Source: Boswellia sacra (taxonomy: Eukaryota; Streptophyta; Magnoliopsida; Sapindales; Burseraceae). Taken from it: a stretch of DNA of 64,000 nt. The stretch is from positions 186,001 through 250,000 of the forward strand of contig SNVD02009812.1 of assembly GCA_013180625.2 (NCBI GenBank), in the 5' to 3' direction. The translations under genes were made by a program, and so were the position numbers. Below the pieces are notes generated by a model that was not told the origin of the DNA, searched no databases, and worked only from the letters and a program-made list of their open reading frames with translations. This document shows positions 11,148 to 23,477 of the stretch, in pieces; position 1 is the first letter of the stretch, and every line of letters begins with the position of its first letter.

Positions 11148-12943
11148 GTAAGTATATCTTAACCCTATTTTGTGACTTTTCTCCTAGATCTTATTCCAAA
11201 TTTGAAGGTCTTAGTTTTTATTTTTTACTTTCCTTTCGTGATTAATTCAAGTGCCACATTGTTTTTGCTTTTGTTATTTTCCACTGCATGTGAATGATTT
11301 TTCCACTCATTTTGATTATTAATAAAATAAAATTGACTTGTCTGCGTGTAGCCCAAATGAGTTTTCCTTGTTGAAAAGTTTAATCCTTTTTGTGGTTTAT
11401 AAGTTGCTTCAAGACATATTCACTTGCTTTGAATTGTTTTTATTATTATTTCTTAGAAGTAATTTCATTTAATTTCTTTGTTTTCAGTTGTTTTAGGTTT
11501 GACGTTTTCACTTTTGTTTTTCTTTCGTTTGATGGATCATGGAGACAGAATGCAGAAGTTGTACAGTTGGATTGCTTAATTAACTACATTAGTTCACTAA
11601 TTTATTTCAGTTTTAGTTTCACAAATTGTAGAAATTCATTTTATTTTCAGGTAAGTGCTCTGTTTCTGTTTGTTTTTTTAGAATCAGTGCTTGTGTTCTT
11701 GATGTGTTCATCTGCTGTTGTAGTCCAAGAAATTTATTAGGATTCTTTAAAACTATAAACTTGTTAGGATGCATTTTGTTATAAAATTTATGTTCTCCTA
11801 GAAAGTAATATGGTGGGATATATCAGTGAGTCTTGATTCAAAGCTTTTTTCTATTGTTGGGTAATCACTTACCTGAGTTGAAGCTATCTTAAGTAATGTT
11901 ATTTTATTTGTAACTTCTGTTGTATGCGGTACTCTTGAAGTTTTAACTATTTAACCATTATAGAAAATTTCTAATTTGATATGCAGTATCCAATGCATCA
12001 GTCATGTCTAATTGTAATGGTCTATCTGACTAATGCTTCAATTCTGAATTTCATTGGTTTCCTTCTAGTTACTTAGGGGGATGAAGAAAAAAAGTGAAAC
12101 TGCAAATGAGGCAAGTTTGTTTCTTGGCACAATAGTTGTTGAATTGGCTTTATGCTTTTATTTTGTGTTCAAAGAGAGCACAGTTGAACATTATGAGCTA
12201 GATACGAAAATAAGATTTACAAGAATATTTTTCGCTTCTCTTACTTGTTTGAGTTATGGTTGCTTTTCTCTAAAGCTCTCTGTTTTATCTTGATTTCTCC
12301 GATGATAGCAGAATAGATTCATCAAGATATGTAATTGGTTTTTTTTTTTTTTTGAATATTGGAAAGTCCTTTTTCTTGCTAAGAAAACTGACTTTGACAT
12401 TTCTGTCTGTTGTAGTGACACAAAGTTAACATGCCATGAATTTCTTCACAAATCGATGTCAATGATACATGCGTGGCAGAGTTAATTCATCATTCCCCTT
12501 CTCCACCAAAAGATAATCTAATTAAACCATGGATCAAAATTTTGTTAGTTTTTAGTTGTAGTATTATTGTAAGTTGATTAAGTTTTTAGCTTGGAATCTA
12601 ACTACTATTTGACATTCATGATGGTTGGTGAGAATGCATTAGAAGGCTCACTAACAAAACCATGATTTAGCAACCTGAATAAAGACATAAGCAAACTGGA
12701 TGAATTATGTTTTTGATAACCAGAACCTTGATTTGGTTATTATGTTACTTACTATCATTACTATCAAAAGCTTTGTGATTGGCTTAAAATGAAGTTCTTT
12801 GAATTTTCTTCTGAATTTGCAGATTGGATGCCCTTTAAAATTGTTGTGCTATAATTTGTAGGTTTGAAAAAACAGTTGCACAGGAAAATCACAATTGCTG
12901 GGCAAAGTAAGGTACAACTTAATGTCTATATACATTTATAAAT
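11148..12943. other. Non-coding, T-rich, intron-like
   Basis: T-rich sequence with scattered splice-like signals (for example TTTTCAGGTAAG near 11648) but no ORF that resembles a known protein. It may be leader introns of the transcript suggested at 10860. Nothing else is supported. Confidence 0.3.
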
Positions 12944-12951
12944 ATTAACAT

Positions 12952-14201
12952 TAGGCGTGTTCAAAAAAATCCAACCCGATGTTTGATCGGGTTTTCACGG
13001 GTTATAATGTTAAAAAACCCGGAATCGGGTTTTAACTATCGGGTTGTAATAGGGTTTATTCAAGAAAACCTAAAAAATCCGACCCGATCATTCTATTCTT
13101 TTAAAAATAAAATATAACACGTGTCAATTTTTCATTAGTTGAATGCATAATATTTTTGTGAACTCTACAACACCAGATTAGTTCTATAAATGCCATTGAA
13201 AACCCTATTCCTTATTCTTTTCTCTTTCACGGTTTCACCCCCACCGCCTCTTTAGTCTTCTCCTTCACAAACTCACCTCTGCCTCCACCCTCTCCATTGC
13301 CGCTAGCAACCTCCACTCTCCTCGCTCATGCTTACCATCGCCTCCACCAGCCTTCTCTTCTCTTTCACCAACCCCACCGTCTGTTCTCCTTCACAAACCG
13401 GCCTCTGCCTCCACCCCTGCCACTACCGCTCCTCCACTTCTGCTAGCGGCCTCCACTCTCCTCTCTTGCCTCCCCTCTTGCTTGCACTCTCCACTCTTCT
13501 CGCTCGCGCTCATGAGTCAGAACCGTCTCTTCTAGCCCTCCCAAGAGGCAGCTTGTAAGTCATCGATTTTAATTAAAATTTCAGTGACTGTTTGAACAAC
13601 ACCTTTGTTTTTGTTGTTGCATCTGAATATTCTTTAATATGTTTCAGATTCTTTGCAAAGGTGGTACAAATGGTTATTTTTTTGGTTTTCCTTGGAAGCG
13701 TATCTACCCTTCTCAAAGTGATCTCTTTGCAATAGTACGAGAAACAAGATTCGGCTTGCCTCTATTCACAAAGTTTGGTGAATCTTGCATATGATTTTCA
13801 AAGGCCCGATACTGATCTTAAAGATTATTTTTTATGAACTGATTTTAATGTAACAGATAAATGCACATTACATTTATATAGTATATTTTGATGGTAGATT
13901 GGGAACGAAACTGCAATTTGAAATGTTGATTTTTTTTTTCAAAATTAAATTTAGGAGTATTTTTTTCAATTGATTGAAATTGAACCATGTATGAGTTGCT
14001 TCCCTTGTTTGCAAAGTTGCTATAATGGTTCTGAACTTCCATGTATGACCAACCCGACTAACCTGATAAACCCGAAAACTCGGGTTTCATGTCGGATCAT
14101 ACCATCAGAAAACCCAATCTCAGATCAAATTTATGTAACCCGATGCTTCATCGGGTCGAGTTGGATTCTGTAAAACCCGATCCGACCCGTGTGCACCCCT
14201 A
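12952..14201. mobile_element. hAT-type non-autonomous element, 1.25 kb
   Basis: The ends are TAGGCGTG and CACCCCTA, flanked by a near-perfect 8-bp duplication (ATTAACAT 12944-12951, ATTAATAT 14202-14209). Both ends carry ACCCGA/CGGGTT repeats. The interior has a CTATAAATG motif near 13180, then AAAACCCTATTCC and a C-rich, leader-like stretch (13230-13550) with runs of CCTCCACTCTC. It resembles the interior of the element at 40386-41690. No transposase is present. The C-rich block gives a 76-codon ORF at 13328-13558 of low-complexity Ser/Leu/Pro composition that is not believed to be a gene. Confidence 0.75.
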
Positions 14202-14209
14202 ATTAATAT

Positions 14210-16950
14210 TGCTCTTTTGAGTCTACAAATGTCAAAGAGGAAATGTTTAGTTTCTTGAAGATGTATAGGTATTTTGGTTTGGATTGATAAAATGGTTGGT
14301 TGCACCTAATTTGGATGGTTACTTGTGGACAACAAAGAAATTTGTTGTGAAGAAATGAATTGTATAAACCATTCTCAAAGGTATTAATTGGTTTAGAAGC
14401 CATCTTGTTGTATTACTCTTTGCCGGAGTTAATATGATATACCAAACTGTGATTATTTTGTGCAGTGAGGTTTTTTGTAGTAAGATGATTTTATTGGAAA
14501 AGTTCTAGTCCATCATCGGAGAGTTGAAGTCCGATTGGTGTGGTGATTACTTTTTGGTGATTGTAAATTTGCTATGTGTTATACATGTATTTAAAATCTC
14601 TTATGGTACTTAATTTAATAGAATGCACATATTTATATTTAATCTTTTGGGCTTTTGTGAAATTTTATTTTATTTGCATTTTCTTTAACTACATGTTATA
14701 TATTTGTAATTGTGTCCAAATTTATTTTTAGGCAAAATCAATTTGACAAAAATAGAGCTACTAATATAACAATTTAAATACATTTACCCACGAGATTATA
14801 AATCATAAATATTTTAACACTACTTTTAATGTTATTGTAATATTAATATTAAAATTTAGTAAAACAAATTAAATCTTAACCGATTAAGTGCACTAAAAAC
14901 AATTGAAAAAAATATAGAGGTTATTTCATCCTATATATGGCAAAACCTAATTGTTTGAAATTAATTTTTCAGTTCTAATTTAGTTAGAAAGTAATAGCTT
15001 CACATTAAATTACATTACATTGTACTAATTTATATTCAAATAATTTTTATTAAGGTTTTCCTATATTATTTTGTTCCAATTTGATGTTGACTGAGCAAAC
15101 TATATATAAAATTTTAGAATTACATAGTTTTTATGTGAATAAAAATATATTATATTAAACTGATTGCAAACTTATTAAATTGATGTGAATTTGTTCCTCA
15201 AATCTATAAAATATTTATAATGGATTAATTTCAATTATGATAATTATATGTAAATGAAAAGTTTTGAGCTACTTACATTTAATGCCAACTCAAGAATTTA
15301 CATGCACTAAATTTGTAGTTAATCAATTGTGATTAATCAAATGTTATAGATTAAGGTCAACAATATATTGAATTTGTAATTAATTAATGTTTGTGGATTG
15401 ATGTCTACAGTTTAAAAAAAAGAAAAAAGAAATTAAGTTAAAAATATTTGACATATTATGTAAGTAGGGTGAAGTTCAAGCTTGAGAGTTGCTCCCGGCA
15501 AAAAAATTTAAGTTAAACTAATGTCGTTGAGAAGATGATGTCGGAGTGGAGTCATAGTGTTTGCGACAAAAGGTATGCTCGTTCCCAACTTTGCCAAAGA
15601 AGGATCCCAACTCTGGCAAAGGTCATTCCCAGAAGAAACTAACATAGCCGGGCTCAAACCGAAAACCTTGCGACAAATTGCGTTTTGGGTTATTCATGAG
15701 ACGTTATTCGTCCTTTCCATGCATGGAAGGTGGCGTTGAGAGGATGACGTTGTGTGCGTGGGGCAAGAGAATTTGAGAAAAACAAGAGGAACCTTATCTT
15801 TGGCTTATGATTTAGAAGAAACAAGCTCAAAAGATATGTGCAAACTTATTGTCAAATTAACAACTAATATCTCAACAAAATTCACGTCTAATCAACTTTG
15901 TATACAAATTTGTTTACATGAAGAAGGTAGAAACTGAAATTGATTAAGAAAGTAACACAATTCTCCCCATTACTATACCTTGAATTGAAGCATACTACAA
16001 CAAATAGTTTTAAATACTCCAAAAACACTACACGAGCACAAGTGTCCCAAGTCATTGCAATCTCTGCAAGTGATATTGGCTCCGAGGGCTTAGGGAGAGA
16101 GATGCTAAACTATGACTTGGCCTTCTAGGTTGCCTTTGGGAGTCATAATAGACTGGATTGAATTAGATTGGGACCGGGATTGGAGCTAGGATTCACCGGA
16201 TTGGACTATATATAAATATTGTTTTATGTTTGATGCAGTATGAGACTAGATTATATTAATAAATTCTATTTTTTATGAAAATAATTTTTTAAATACAAAC
16301 TAATTGAACTTTTAATCAGTTTAACCATCATAAAAATTAATTTGATATTTAAATTAAAAATATAAATTACTTGTTAATATTTCTATAAAAGTAATAATGC
16401 AAAATATTTTTTACAATAGGAATTAATTGTTACAGAAAAATTAAATTTGATATTATTGGTTATTTGATATATTGTTATTGCATCAATTTTAAATTAAATA
16501 ATGAAAATTAATTGTAAATAAAAATAATTAAATATTCAAATATAATTAAACTATAATTTATCTAAAAATTATTAATAATTACTATGCCATATTTTATGTT
16601 CAAGTATTATTTATTATTAATCATATAATTATTTTTGTATTATTATTAAATTATATTAATTAAAATGATAAAAATTAATTTTGATAAAATTAAAACAAAA
16701 TTATATGTAAACTAATAAATTATTTATTAAATTTTATTATAATATAATGTATAATTAAAAATATAACATATTTGATTATTTTAAATATATAAAATATATT
16801 TTTTATGAAATAATTATTTAATATTGTAAAATAATATTAATTTTTTACTAATAAATTATTTATAATACATTATTATAGTGAATAAGTAATTACATATCTG
16901 ATTATTTTAATTATATCGTAAAATATATATTTTTACAAAAATTAATCAGA
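14210..16950. other. Gene-free intergenic DNA
   Basis: AT-rich and without a recognisable gene. A less AT-rich island at about 15480-16130 has short ORFs and repeats the phrases TTCCCAACT and GGCAAAGGTCATTCCC; it may be a diverged relative of the tandem array that follows. From 16250 to 16945 the sequence is extremely AT-rich. Confidence 0.4.
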
Positions 16951-18345
16951 TAATTTGGCAATTCCAATCATAAAAGGCGCATATGCGATGGTGTGGGCGT
17001 TGCCGTGTGCCAAGGTAGGATAGTCGAAGTCGTTCTTGACTCGTACAAAGCACGATCCTGACACGAAAGAGGGGCGTTCCTAAGTTGTACAGAAGGCGCG
17101 AATGATAGGGAATTTGGCGTATTGACCGAAACATGAGAGCTAATTTGGTGATTCTAATCGTAGAAGGTGCACACACGAGGGTGCAAGCATTACCTTGGGT
17201 TGGCTGGAGGAATCGTAGTCGTTCCCAACTTATTGCATTGGCGTTCCCTACTCATACAAAGCACGGTCCCAACACAGAAGAAGGGCATTCCCAAGTCGTA
17301 TAAAAGGCGCAAATGATAGAAAATTTGGTGCATCGGCCGAAACTGGAGTGCTAATTTGGTAATTCTAATCGCAGAAGGTGCACACATGAGGGTGCAAGCA
17401 TTATCACGGGCCAACTGGGGGAATCGTAGTTGTTCCTGACTTATTGTATTGACATTCCCTACTCGTAAAAAGTGCGGTCCCGACATCGAAAAGAGGCATT
17501 CCCGAATTGTACAAAAGGTGTGAATGATAGGGAATTTGGCTTATCGGCCGAAACCAGAGAGCTAATTTGGTGATTCTAATAGCAGAGGGTACACATGCGA
17601 CGGTGCAGGCATTATCGTGGGCTGGTTGGTGGAATCGTAGTCGTTCCTAACTCGTATAAAGTGCAGTCCTGAAACAACAAATAGGCATTCCTGGGTCGTA
17701 TAAGAGACTGGAACCATAGGGAATTTTGCGTATCAGTTGAAACTGAAAAGCTATTTTGGTGAATCTAACCGCAGAGGGTGCATACGCAAGGGTGCGAGCA
17801 TTATCGTGGTCTGACGGGGGAATTGTAGTCGTTTCTAACTTATTGTATTGGTGTTCCTTACTCTTACAAAGTGTAGTCCTGACACAGAAGAGGGGCATTC
17901 CTAAGTTGTAGAAAAGGCGCAAACGATTGGGAATTTGGTATATCGGCCAAAACCGAAGAGCTAATTTGGTGATTCTAACCGTAGAGGGTGTACACGCTAG
18001 GGTGTGGGCATTACCGTGGGCCGGCTGGGGGAATCGTAGTCATTCTCGACTTATTGTATTGGCGTTTCCGACTCAAACAAAGTGCGATCCCAAAACAGTA
18101 AATAGGCATTCCCAAGTCGTATAACAGACAAGAACCGGGAGAGAAATTTGGTGTGTCAGCTGAAATCGAAGATGTACTTTGGCGATTTCAACTGCGAAGG
18201 GTGTGTACACGATGATGGTAGCGTTGCCATCCGTCAGGGGAGCAGAATCGTAGTTGTTCTCGACTGATTGTGTTAACATTTCTGACTTGTATAAAGCGTG
18301 ATTACCAATTGCAAAAGTTGTATTCCTGGAAAGTAATTTCACATG
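16951..18345. repeat. Tandem array, seven units of about 190 or 211 bp
   Basis: Units start with TAATTTGGtgATTCtAAtC at about 16951, 17141, 17352, 17563, 17752, 17962 and 18175. Spacings are 190, 211, 211, 189, 210 and 213 bp, and the last unit is partial. Each unit contains an AGAGGGTGCACACGCGAGGGTG-like block, a GGGGGAATCGTAGTCGTTC block and a TACAAAGTGCGGTCC block. Short units lack a 21-bp segment (ACTTATTGTATTGGCGTTCC region). The array is clearly less AT-rich than its flanks. Both strands stay open for about 65-98 codons per stretch, but frames are not kept from unit to unit, so coding is unlikely. Confidence 0.85.
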
Positions 18346-18374
18346 TCAAAAATTTAAAAACAAACAAATTTCCT

Positions 18375-18640
18375 AAATTTTTATTGTCATACTAATGTAT
18401 AAAAATAGTTAAACATATATTAAAAATTTTCACATTTCAAAAAAATTAAAATTTTATGGTATAATATGCATGAAAATAGTTAAATATATATTAAAAATTT
18501 TACCAAGTCAAAAAAGTAAATTTTTATTATCATATTAATGTATAAAAATAGTTAAATATATATTAAAATTTTTACATGACAAAAAATTAAATTTTATTGT
18601 CATATTAATGTGCAAAAATAGTTAAATATATTTTATTTTA
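18375..18640. repeat. AT-rich tandem repeat, about 60-bp unit
   Basis: Four degenerate copies of a unit built from TATTAATGTATAAAAATAG, TTAAATATATATTAAAA and a CAAAAAATTAAATTTT segment. It adjoins the end of the 190/211-bp array. Confidence 0.7.
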
Positions 18641-18645
18641 AAATA

Positions 18646-19134
18646 GTTACTGTAGAACTGTTTATATAGTTTCGATTGCAAGAAACCTGCTTCAGCAGGT
18701 AAGCTCCTTTCATTCCCTGCCAAATGGCAGCCATACACAAGACAAGCTCTATAGTAGCAGGCGCATTTGCACTGTAGGCTGACCCGAGTTTCTTAGACCA
18801 ACTTTTAATCAAGATTTAAAAGAGGAATATTCTGACATGAATCACATGATAGATTGACGCATAATTATATAACTAAATCGGGTTGGCCAACTACTCCATA
18901 AATTAAATAATGTGAATGGGTACAAATTTAACATAAGATTATAAAATGTTGCGTATTCCACTAATATTATCAACATTTTGGACTGCATTAATTAAGAAAG
19001 CTAGAAGGAATAACATTTTGTATATGGTTCATATCCGCAATTAATATCCACAATTCAGTGAGTGCTGTGAGTACCGCAATTTTCCAGTCTTTTTATCCAG
19101 AGCTTTCAACTTTTCTACGTACAAGAACAGATAT
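18646..19134 (+). promoter_or_regulatory. Upstream region of SCPL gene A
   Basis: No ORF or element is recognised. It contains a TATATGG motif near 19022, about 110 bp before the ATG. Promoter assignment rests only on position. Confidence 0.35.
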
Positions 19135-19649
19135 ATGGAAGCAAAAGTAGCTTCTGATAAGCAGCTTTCAGTTAAGTTGCTCAGTTCTATTGGTTCCTTT
19201 AAGGGGTTAAATTTGCGTATACTCCTTCTACTCTCTCTTTCAGTAACCACAGTCTTCTCCGGCAATATTGTCAAGTTTCTTCCGGGATATAATGGTGAAC
19301 TTCCGTTCAAACTCGAAACTGGGTATTTATTTTATCTTATTAAATGGAGAATTACTATTTCCTTTAAAGCCTAATTGAACTATACAATAACTGTTGCATT
19401 CTATTATTTAGATCGATTCATTTTTTTTTTTTCGTTCATTTTTATTGGACAGATACATAAGCGTTGGAGACTCAGAGCTATTCTACTACTTCATCGAATC
19501 GCAAGGAGACCCTGAAAAGGATCCTCTTTTCCTTTGGTTGACAGGAGGCCCTGGCTGTTCCTCTTTCAACGGACTTATCTACGAAGTTGGTAGTATTTCA
19601 TCTCTGCGAGTATAATATTATTAATCTCAAATTTCTATCTTCGATTTAT

Positions 19650-19705
<56 letters not shown>

Positions 19706-22700
19706 AAATAATAATTGTCAAATAAATAGTATGATGATATAGTGATTGATATTTTAAAATATATTTTAAATTAATAAATATTTGACATAGATATAAATAT
19801 CAAATTATAATATTGTTTTTGTCATATATCTACGCAGGATGAGGATTAATTAATCTTTAATTTGAAAAACCAAGGGCTAGAGCTTCTTTAACTAGTTATT
19901 GGATCACAATAATTTTGATGGAATTCACCCATAAAAAAATTATATTGAAAATAATTAATTTAATTTACAAGGAAGAACCTTTAATCAATCTTTATTTTTT
20001 TGAGCAGGTCCATTGGAATTTGATATTAACAACTACAAGGGGGGTTTACCAAGGCTTAAGTATTACCCATATGCGTGGACAAAGGTAGCTTATAGAGAAT
20101 TTCTTCTGCCCCTCCTTTTCTAGCTAGCAAATTATTGAAGTTACTGATATTATATGTACATGTGTTAATGATTAACTCTCCAGTCAGCGAGCATCATATT
20201 CTTAGATGCGCCTATTGGCTCCGGTTTCTCCTACTCTAAAACCCCAGAAGGCTGGCCTAGCTCAGATTCAAAATCAGCAGAGCAATCCTATCAGTTTCTA
20301 AAAAAGGTAACTAATTAGCTAGTAGATGTCGAAAATTCTTCGTAATCTTGGTTAATTCTGAATGTTTGGTTGCTGAGAAAAATGCAAGAAAATGAGGTCG
20401 GGTTCAAGGAAGGAAAAATAATCTCAATGGAGACAATGTTCTTAGACATCTTTTATTATCAATTAATATACCAGTAATCCTTTACAAAGTTGTGTTGTCC
20501 AATATTAATAAAAAGCATGGAGCAACCAACCACTCAAGCCTTTTGTGTGAATTGGATGAACTTGAGATTGGATTTCATAAGTTATAGCCTACTTATTTTT
20601 TCGGTTAATGTAAAACAAATCTCATCTCGTGGTTTTTGGGGGTCGTTTCAATTAGAGGTAGGATTTGTCTCATATTGGTTGATTAAATGAGTAGGTTGGG
20701 TCTTATAAAGAAGTTAAACTCTTAGAGAGTCTTTTTTAAGGATAAAACAGGAAGAGCTAAGATCTCCAATAGACAATACCTCATGGAAAAATGTACTCAA
20801 ATTTATGCATCTTCATAATATTTGATTTGTTATCGATTTTATGACTCCAGTGGCTACTTGAAAACCCGAAATATCTCTCAGTTGAGCTCTATATAGCTGG
20901 TGATTCTTATTCGGGGATTCTTGCTCCATTGGTTACCAAAAAAGTAGTAGAAGGTGAGTTGTTTTAATCTATGACACTTAATAATTTATATTTGAATGAA
21001 GGACTTACATTTTATACTCGAATTCTGGTATATGGCCATGCAGGAAATGAACCTAACGCCAATCCACAGATGAATCTAATGGTAAGTAATTATCACCAAT
21101 TAATTTACTAACGATGGTACATGAGTCATATTAAAATCTCCAATAATTAATGTTAATAGTTTGGGATTTTATATTGCAGGGTTATGTAGTCGGGAGCCCA
21201 CTAACAGATACTTTTATGGATGAAAATTCAAGAATAGTTTTTGCGCACCACATGTCTCTTATAACAGATGAACTCCATGAGGTACTCAAATACGTCTTTT
21301 TGTGTATGTCACATTAACATATGCAACATCTTTTAATTAAATCCTCTGTTTCACAACCATTAACTCTAAAGCTTTAAGTTCAATAATTATTAGTATAACA
21401 GTGGAACGGTCCGGTGGAGCCTTTGGATTCACAAATCACAATTCAAGGGTTCACAATTTTTTATTTAAAAAAAAAAAAAATTCTAACCACAGCAGCGTAT
21501 GACTTTGGGCTCATAATATTGCCGGTCCAGCTGAGCCCTTTGATTCTTTTACTGGCCCATAACGACCACTTAGAAGTGGTTTCTAATTGCTTGGGCAGCT
21601 TTGGCAGGCTAAGCTGAAAGGCCCTTTGTCATAGTCGTTCTATAATACATTGCTTTTTTGTTTTGTCTTTTAGCAGTTTTATTTACCTCTGCTACTGAAC
21701 TAAAAAATATCTATTTCTAATTATATCTCATTTAAAATTGTCAAAAATAAATCCTAATAATATCCCATCTGATTTCAATATTATCATTTACTTATTTATT
21801 ATTCTTATCAACTCTTTTTCTCCTCTAAACACCTCATTGATATATATAACTCATTTATTTTACTATCTTATTTAATTTAATTATTATCTCTTTCATCAAT
21901 TTTATCTTGTATGGAATGGATACAGATTTTTATTTTTAGTTTATTTGACAATATTTCCTTTTTTATTTTATTGAGGTATTCTGATTATTCTCTCTAACTA
22001 ATAATTGATTGTATATTAAGATTGAAAAGTTAGGGTTTATATTTGCCAATTTGAGAGTAATAAACAATCATCTATAAATTCCATGATGTTTTAAAGGTGT
22101 CATAGTTTTCATAGTCATGTAATTCAAGTCTATTAAAACTGTATAGAATTTTATGAGACGGCCTTGCAACTTGAGCTTAATTAATGGGTATGTTATTTTT
22201 TTTTTTCGGAGGGAGAATACAAGACATCTATATGTAAAGATGAAAATATAAATGATGAGCAGGTATTTTATAAATTTGAAACCGAAGAAGACGAGTTATT
22301 TAAAGTTTAAAGTATTTGGGTGTCAAAAGATTTTATAAAAGTTCAAAAAATAAAAATATTTTTTTTGATTTTCATATAAATATTTTTTAAATAATTTTAA
22401 TTAAGAATAAATTTACAATTAAGAAAAGCATTCTTTAGTTCAATAGTTGGGACAAAGAATAGTTTTCTGGCCCGTCTAATTGGCCCTCCAAAGAATAGAC
22501 CAAGACTAGCCCAATGTCCGGTCTGGCTGGGAACAGGCTGAGCTAACATAGGCCCAGACCAATCGACCTGTTAGAACTTAGAAATCCCTATAAAATAAAT
22601 TAGTCAGTTACCAAGAAAAAATGTCTTTGTATCTCATATTCTTCATAATTAAAATGATAAAACTAAGTGCATTAGTGGATTAAAATTATAAAGTTTTGTT

Positions 22701-23433
22701 ATTTTGGAAAACTTCTCGTAACAGAGAGTATTGATTCGCCAGGTTTTGGTTTATTCAGGAACTCAAAACAAATTGTCAAGAAAACTATGTCAGTGTAGAC
22801 CCGTCTAATATAAAATGTGTAGCTGCTCTTAATGTTTACGAAAGGGTAAGACCGTCGAATTAAACTGTTTCAGGTTTAGTTACAATAATTTTCACCATAA
22901 TCTTAATGCCATTGATTCTCCAAAATTGCAGTGCATCAGTGGCTTAAATCAAAAGGCAATCTTGGAACCAAAATGTGCTTACGCATTGCACGACTCAGAT
23001 GAAGAGCTTCACCGCAGATCTCTACAGGAAAATCATATCCTTTCATCGCTAAGACTCCCTGATTTGGAGTGCCGGGTAAGCCAAGTCTCTTAAGCTGTAT
23101 ATCATCTCAGCTCTATAGCTCTTTTCAGACTCTAGAGTTATAGAACTTTATTATTATTATTTTTTTAAATTGTAGATTTGTTGAGCGGTTGGTTATGCAT
23201 TTAAATTTTTTAAAAAGGAATTATAAACCCTTGTGGGTTTTTTTTTTTTTTGGGATTTTGCATATAATAAGATGTGTTGTGTGTTGTGCAGAGTTTATTG
23301 ATAGACCTCGTTTCTTATTGTTTTTCCAGAACTTTAATAATGCCCTCTCCTACATTTGGGCGAATAGTGTTGAGGTCCAAGATGCTTTAAACGTTCGAAA
23401 GGTTTGTGATCACTAATTAAGAGTGTGTGTATT

Positions 23434-23477
<44 letters not shown>

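Noticed and set aside
13328..13558. 76-codon Ser/Leu/Pro-rich ORF
   Set aside because: It is a low-complexity C-rich stretch inside a non-autonomous hAT element, with no recognisable domain.
16946..18342. Several 65-98-codon ORFs on both strands in the tandem array
   Set aside because: They follow the DNA repeat, are not kept in frame between units and resemble no protein.
19653..19703. Long AT run as a structural or regulatory signal
   Set aside because: It is an ordinary intronic microsatellite; only its length is notable.
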